The notes beneath the pieces were generated by a model. That model was not told the origin of the DNA and searched no databases. It saw only the letters and a list, made by a program, of their open reading frames with translations. Source: Streptomyces mashuensis (GTDB taxonomy: Bacteria > Actinomycetota > Actinomycetes > Streptomycetales > Streptomycetaceae). Taken from it: a DNA stretch of 64,000 bases. This document shows, piece after piece, positions 60,588-64,000 of this stretch (the stretch's first letter is position 1; every line of letters begins with the position of its first letter). Position numbers and translations under genes: made by a program. The stretch spans positions 1 through 64,000 of the forward strand of contig NZ_BNBD01000006.1 of NCBI RefSeq assembly GCF_014654785.1. Direction: 5' to 3'.

Positions 60588-60809
60588 GAGAGGGTTACGG
60601 GGGTCGAGGCGGGCGTTCAGGGCTTCCTGCTTTCTACGCTGCGGTGACGGCCGGCCCGGGCACGGAGGGCGCGACGGGCGGCCTGGGTCACGGAGACAGC
60701 CGCGACCGAACAGTCAGGATACTGGACGGTCCGCCCTGGACCCAATCCGCCCCCGGTAAGCCACCGGGAAGCCCCCGGGAATGCCCGTCACGGGGCCGCC
60801 CCGCCGGGG

Positions 60810-61841
60810 TCAGCTCCCCTGACCGTACCCCGTGGCCGCGCCGGGGTCCGCAGCGCCCCGGTGCCGGCCCCGGCCGGGCGGCGCCGGGTCCGCGGCCGCC
60901 GGCTCCGCGGGGTCCGGCGCAGCGGGGCCGCCGGCGTCCTGGGGCGGCGGCCAGGCGTACGGGTCGGGCTGGGACCAGGTGCCGGGCACGGCGTACGGGT
61001 CGGCCTGGTACGCGAACCCGGCGCCGGCCTGCTCGCCGTACGGCTCGGGGTGCTCCTGCCGCGCGTACGCCGTGAGGGGCTCGGCGGCGGCGTGGGCGGG
61101 CTCCCAGGCGGGCTGGAGGGGCTCGGGGGACGCCTGGGGCTCCTGGGACGCCCCGGGGGCCGCGGAGGGCGTCAGGGGCTCCTCCGGGGCGGCGAGGCCC
61201 GCGAGGAAGTCGGCGTCGGTGTGGGCGACGGGTGCGCCGTCGGCGTCGGCGGGGCCGTCGTCACCGGCGGACAGGCCGTCGGCGGGGAGGGCACCCCGGA
61301 GCTTCTCGCGGCCCCGGGCCACCTCGGCCAGCGTGTCCGCGAGCAGGGCCCGGACCCCGGCGACGCCGTCGGGAACGCCGCCGGAATCAGGCTCCGGGGC
61401 GGCCCCGGAACCGGTCTCCGGCGGGCCGCCGGCCGCGGCGGCGGCCTTGGTGAGGACCACTTCCAGGTGGGCCAGCTTGGCGTCGGCGTAGTCGTCGGCG
61501 CCGGCACGCACCGTCTCCGCCTCGCGGCGGGCCTCGGCCAGGATGCGGCCGGCCTCCTCGTCGGCCCGCCGGGCCACCTCCGTGCCGGAGACCAGCGCGG
61601 CGCGCTCGGCGCGCGCGGCCTCCAGGACGCGCTCGGCCTCCTGGCGGGCGTCGGCGACCAGCCGGTCGCGGTCGCCGAGGACCTCGCGCGCCTCGGCCAG
61701 CGAGCCGGGCAGGGCGGCGCGCAGCTCCTCCAGCCGGGCGAGCAGGGCGGCCCGGTTCAGGACGCAGGACGCCGACATGGGCAGGGCGCGGGCTCCGGCG
61801 ACGGCCGAGACGATCTCGTCGAGCTTCTGGTGCACGTCCAC
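60810..61841 (-). CDS. Coiled-coil protein related to cell-division/ATP-synthase-B-like proteins
   Basis: A 343-residue protein. The conserved N-terminus (MDVHQKLDEIVSAVAGARAL, then MSASCVLNRAALLARLEELR) leads into a long Ala/Glu/Arg coiled coil at about 50-135. The second half is Pro/Ala/Gly-rich and ends in a QADPYAVPGTWSQPDPYAWP-like segment and basic residues. Annotated streptomycete relatives are called cell division initiation or ATP synthase B-like proteins; a true function is not established. The GTG at 61841 is the start; a second GTG is two codons later. Confidence 0.82.
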   Translation of the reverse strand: MDVHQKLDEIVSAVAGARALPMSASCVLNRAALLARLEELRAALPGSLAEAREVLGDRDRLVADARQEAERVLEAARAERAALVSGTEVARRADEEAGRILAEARREAETVRAGADDYADAKLAHLEVVLTKAAAAAGGPPETGSGAAPEPDSGGVPDGVAGVRALLADTLAEVARGREKLRGALPADGLSAGDDGPADADGAPVAHTDADFLAGLAAPEEPLTPSAAPGASQEPQASPEPLQPAWEPAHAAAEPLTAYARQEHPEPYGEQAGAGFAYQADPYAVPGTWSQPDPYAWPPPQDAGGPAAPDPAEPAAADPAPPGRGRHRGAADPGAATGYGQGS

Positions 61842-61901
61842 CCTGGCGACTGTAGGGCCGCGGGGCGGGCGCCGCAGGGAACTGACGGCCAGTCGGAAGG
61901 G

Positions 61902-62423
61902 TCAGTCGGAACCGCGGCGGCTCTCCAGCCGCTCGCGCAGGGCGTCGAGGACGAGCGGCGGCACCAGGTGGGAGACGTCGCCGCCCCAGGCCGCGACCTC
62001 CTTGACCAGGCTCGACGACAGGAAGCTGTACGTGGGGTTGGTGGGCACGAACAGGGTCTCCACGCCGGAGAGCCCGTTGTTCATCTGGGCCATCTGCAAC
62101 TCGTAGTCGAAGTCGCTGACGGCTCGCAGTCCCTTGACGATGGCGGGGATCTCGCGCTGCTTGCAGAAGTCGACGAGGAGGCCGTGGAACGACTCGACCT
62201 TCACGTTGCCGTACTTGGCGGTGACCTGCCGCAGCAGCCCTATCCGTTCCTCGACCGTGAACAGGCCCTGCTTGGACTTGTTGATCATCACCGCGACGTA
62301 CACCTCGTCGTACAGCTTCGAGGCGCGGGCGATGATGTCGAGGTGTCCATTGGTGACGGGGTCGAACGACCCCGGGCAGACGGCGCGGCGCAACGGTGGT
62401 TCCTCGCTCTCCGGTCCATTCAT
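61902..62423 (-). CDS. coaD: Pantetheine-phosphate adenylyltransferase
   Basis: A 173-residue nucleotidyltransferase that makes dephospho-CoA from phosphopantetheine and ATP. The TxGH motif is in CPGSFDPVTNGHLDI, and the second ATP motif is FVPTNPTYSFLSSSLVKEVA. The ATG at 62423 overlaps the rsmD stop as ATGA. The usual rsmD-coaD pair is thus kept. Confidence 0.96.
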   Translation of the reverse strand: MNGPESEEPPLRRAVCPGSFDPVTNGHLDIIARASKLYDEVYVAVMINKSKQGLFTVEERIGLLRQVTAKYGNVKVESFHGLLVDFCKQREIPAIVKGLRAVSDFDYELQMAQMNNGLSGVETLFVPTNPTYSFLSSSLVKEVAAWGGDVSHLVPPLVLDALRERLESRRGSD

Positions 62424-63019
62424 GACGTGCCCGTTCCTTGATCGGCGGTGCACGCCGAGGCGGCGCGACCGTACCAAAGCGTTCCCTCGCCGTAACGACG
62501 GGCCCTCAGCCCCTCGAACCCCTCCGGCCAGCGGAATTCACCGCCTCTGGTGCTGCGCTCCACGGTGACCAGTGCGTCGCCGGTCAGCCAGCCCCCGGCG
62601 GCCAGTGTGAGGAGGATCTCGCGCAGTTCGTCGTCGGTGACGGCGTAGGGCGGGTCGAGGAAGACGACGTCGTACGGGCCGGCGGGCGCGGGCCCGGCGA
62701 GCACCTGCTCGGCGCGGCCGGAGCGGACCTCGGCGCCGGGCAGGCCGACGGAGCGGACGTTCTCCTTGATGACGCGGACCGCGCGGGCGTCCGCCTCGAC
62801 GAGCAGGACGTGGGCGGCGCCGCGCGAGAGGGCCTCCAGGCCGACCGCGCCGGAACCGCCGTACAGGTCGAGGACGCGGGTGCCGTCCAGCGTGCCCAGC
62901 AGCGAGGTCCAGGTGGAGAACAGGCCCTCGCGCGCCCGGTCGGAGGTGGGACGGGTGCCCGTGCCGGGCGGTACGGCCAGGCGGCGTCCGCCGGCGGCGC
63001 CGGCGATCACGCGGGTCAT
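62420..63019 (-). CDS. rsmD: 16S rRNA (guanine-966-N2)-methyltransferase
   Basis: A 199-residue methyltransferase. The N-terminus MTRVIAGAAGGRRL and RPTSDRAREGLFSTW are typical. SAM motif I is VLDLYGGSGAVGLEAL and the catalytic motif is VFLDPPY. Start at ATG 63019. It is coupled to coaD downstream. Confidence 0.96.
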   Translation of the reverse strand: MTRVIAGAAGGRRLAVPPGTGTRPTSDRAREGLFSTWTSLLGTLDGTRVLDLYGGSGAVGLEALSRGAAHVLLVEADARAVRVIKENVRSVGLPGAEVRSGRAEQVLAGPAPAGPYDVVFLDPPYAVTDDELREILLTLAAGGWLTGDALVTVERSTRGGEFRWPEGFEGLRARRYGEGTLWYGRAASACTADQGTGTS

Positions 63020-63088
63020 CGGTGGCGGTTCCTTCGCGCTGGGTCTGTGCTGGGTCCGGGGCCGGATCCGGGCTGGATCCGGGCCGGC

Positions 63089-63113
63089 CGGTGGCCGGGG
63101 GTGCCGGCCACCG
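63089..63113 (-). terminator. 10-bp hairpin after recG
   Basis: CGGTGGCCGG (63089-63098), loop GGGTG, CCGGCCACCG (63104-63113), about 60 bp beyond the recG stop. Short GGATCCGGGC direct repeats lie next to it. Confidence 0.75.
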
Positions 63114-63174
63114 TTCTCAGCCTAGGGCGTCCGTGCGGGGCCGCCCTGCGCGGGCCTCCGCCCGGGGCCCGCGC

Positions 63175-64000
63175 TCAGCCCTTCTCCAGGAACCGCTCCC
63201 GCTCCTGGTCGAGGAGGGCGTCCAGGGCGGTGCGCAGCTCGGGCAGGCCGGCCAGTTCGGGGTCGGCGGCCACGACGGCGGCGGCCTCCTCACGGGCGGC
63301 GGCGATGACCTCCTCGTCGTCGATGACGGTGAGCATGCGGAGGCTGGAGCGGACGCCGGACTGTGCCTGGCCGAGGACGTCGCCCTCGCGGCGCTGCTCC
63401 AGGTCGATACGGGAGAGCTCGAAGCCGTCGAGGGTGGCGGCCACGGCGCCGAGGCGTGCGCGGGCGGGGCTGCCCTCGGGCATCTCGCTGACGAGCAGGC
63501 AGAGGCCGGGGGCGGAGCCGCGGCCGACGCGGCCGCGGAGCTGGTGCAGCTGGGAGACGCCGAACCGGTCCGCGTCCATGATCACCATCACGGTGGCGTT
63601 GGGCACGTTGACGCCGACCTCGATGACGGTGGTGGCGACGAGGACGTCGAGCTCGCCGGCGCCGAAGCGGCGCATGACGTCGTCCTTCTCGTCGGGGTGC
63701 ATCCGGCCGTGCAGCACGGCCACCCGCAGCCCGGCGAGGGGGCCGTCGGCGAGCTGTGCGGCGACGTCGAGGACGGCGAGGGGCGGGCGCTTCTCGGCCT
63801 CGTCCTCCGGGGACGCCTGGGCGTTCTTGCGGCCGGCGGCCTTCTGGTCCTCCTCGTCGCCGATGCGCGGGCAGACGACGTACGCCTGGTGGCCGCCGGC
63901 GACCTCCTCGCGCACCCGCTCCCAGGCGCGGGCCAGGAAGTGCGGCTTGTCGCGGGCGGGCACCACGTGGGTGGCGATCGGGGAGCGGCCGGCGGGCAGC
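63175..64000 (-). CDS. recG: ATP-dependent DNA helicase RecG (C-terminal part, cut by window edge)
   Basis: The last about 275 residues of RecG; the frame stays open to the window end. The C-terminal helicase domain shows the conserved VLHGRMHPDEKDDVMRRF, VATTVIEVGVNVPNATVMVI and HQLRGRVGRGSAPGLCLL (motif VI). The TRG motif area follows. RecG reverses stalled forks. A roughly 30-residue insertion rich in Lys/Glu lies between the first helicase strands (DEEDQKAAGRKNAQ). Confidence 0.95.
   Translation of the reverse strand, partial: LPAGRSPIATHVVPARDKPHFLARAWERVREEVAGGHQAYVVCPRIGDEEDQKAAGRKNAQASPEDEAEKRPPLAVLDVAAQLADGPLAGLRVAVLHGRMHPDEKDDVMRRFGAGELDVLVATTVIEVGVNVPNATVMVIMDADRFGVSQLHQLRGRVGRGSAPGLCLLVSEMPEGSPARARLGAVAATLDGFELSRIDLEQRREGDVLGQAQSGVRSSLRMLTVIDDEEVIAAAREEAAAVVAADPELAGLPELRTALDALLDQERERFLEKG

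Overview
This window is a piece of a Streptomyces chromosome core. The evidence is very high GC, GTG and TTG starts, long antisense shadow ORFs, purine-rich ribosome binding sites, and several genes known from Streptomyces: the sporulation sigma factor whiG, the developmental regulator nsdA, four consecutive signal peptidases sipW/X/Y/Z, and the glucose permease glcP. From memory, the gene order follows the S. coelicolor whiG-to-recG region. The species cannot be fixed from the sequence alone.

Layout. (1) 1-6.9 kb: aminobutyraldehyde dehydrogenase divergent from an Lrp-type regulator and an aminotransferase (putative polyamine/GABA catabolism), then an ABC-type ATPase/permease pair and a membrane protein. 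(2) 6.9-10.9 kb: a thiamine-type ABC importer (ATPase, permease, lipoprotein) behind a TPP riboswitch. (3) 11-17 kb: rlmN, cdsA, frr, pyrH, tsf, rpsB, all on the minus strand. (4) 17.1-23.5 kb: a secreted M23 peptidase, a small Cys-rich protein, a TetR regulator, whiG, dprA, a YifB/ComM ATPase, a YraN protein and a DUF2469 protein. (5) 23.5-30.8 kb: a Nudix hydrolase, sipZ-Y-X-W, then rplS, trmD, rimM, a KH protein and rpsP. (6) 30.8-44.8 kb: a SprT-like protein, an archaeal/eukaryotic-type proS, a methyltransferase, ffh, glnD-glnB-amtB with a GlnR-type site, nsdA, a PrimPol-like protein and ftsY. (7) 45-50.3 kb: an NCS1 permease, a small accessory set (flavoprotein, XRE regulator, short protein), and glcP. 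(8) 50.3-64 kb: smc, a 68-residue coiled-coil protein, acylphosphatase, a secreted CAP-domain protein, a flavodoxin-like oxidoreductase with its HxlR regulator, mutM, rnc, rpmF, a YceD protein, a coiled-coil protein, coaD, rsmD and the 3' part of recG.

How it works together. The window carries much of the ribosome and protein-targeting housekeeping (S2, S16, L19, L32, EF-Ts, RRF, Ffh, FtsY, signal peptidases). It also has the nitrogen-sensing module (AmtB, PII, GlnD) and chromosome organisation and repair functions (Smc, DprA, MutM, RecG). Developmental control is represented by WhiG, NsdA and RNase III. Strong inverted-repeat terminators separate most convergent pairs.

No complete new defence or biosynthetic system is evident. 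The most interesting unexplained signals are: a pair of palindromic repeats with a 61-bp period between ffh and glnD; two perfect DnaA boxes upstream of the M23 peptidase; three 10-bp-phased TTCGC repeats upstream of the SprT gene; and an accessory XRE/flavoprotein/short-ORF set whose regulator lacks an ordinary start codon for its full HTH.
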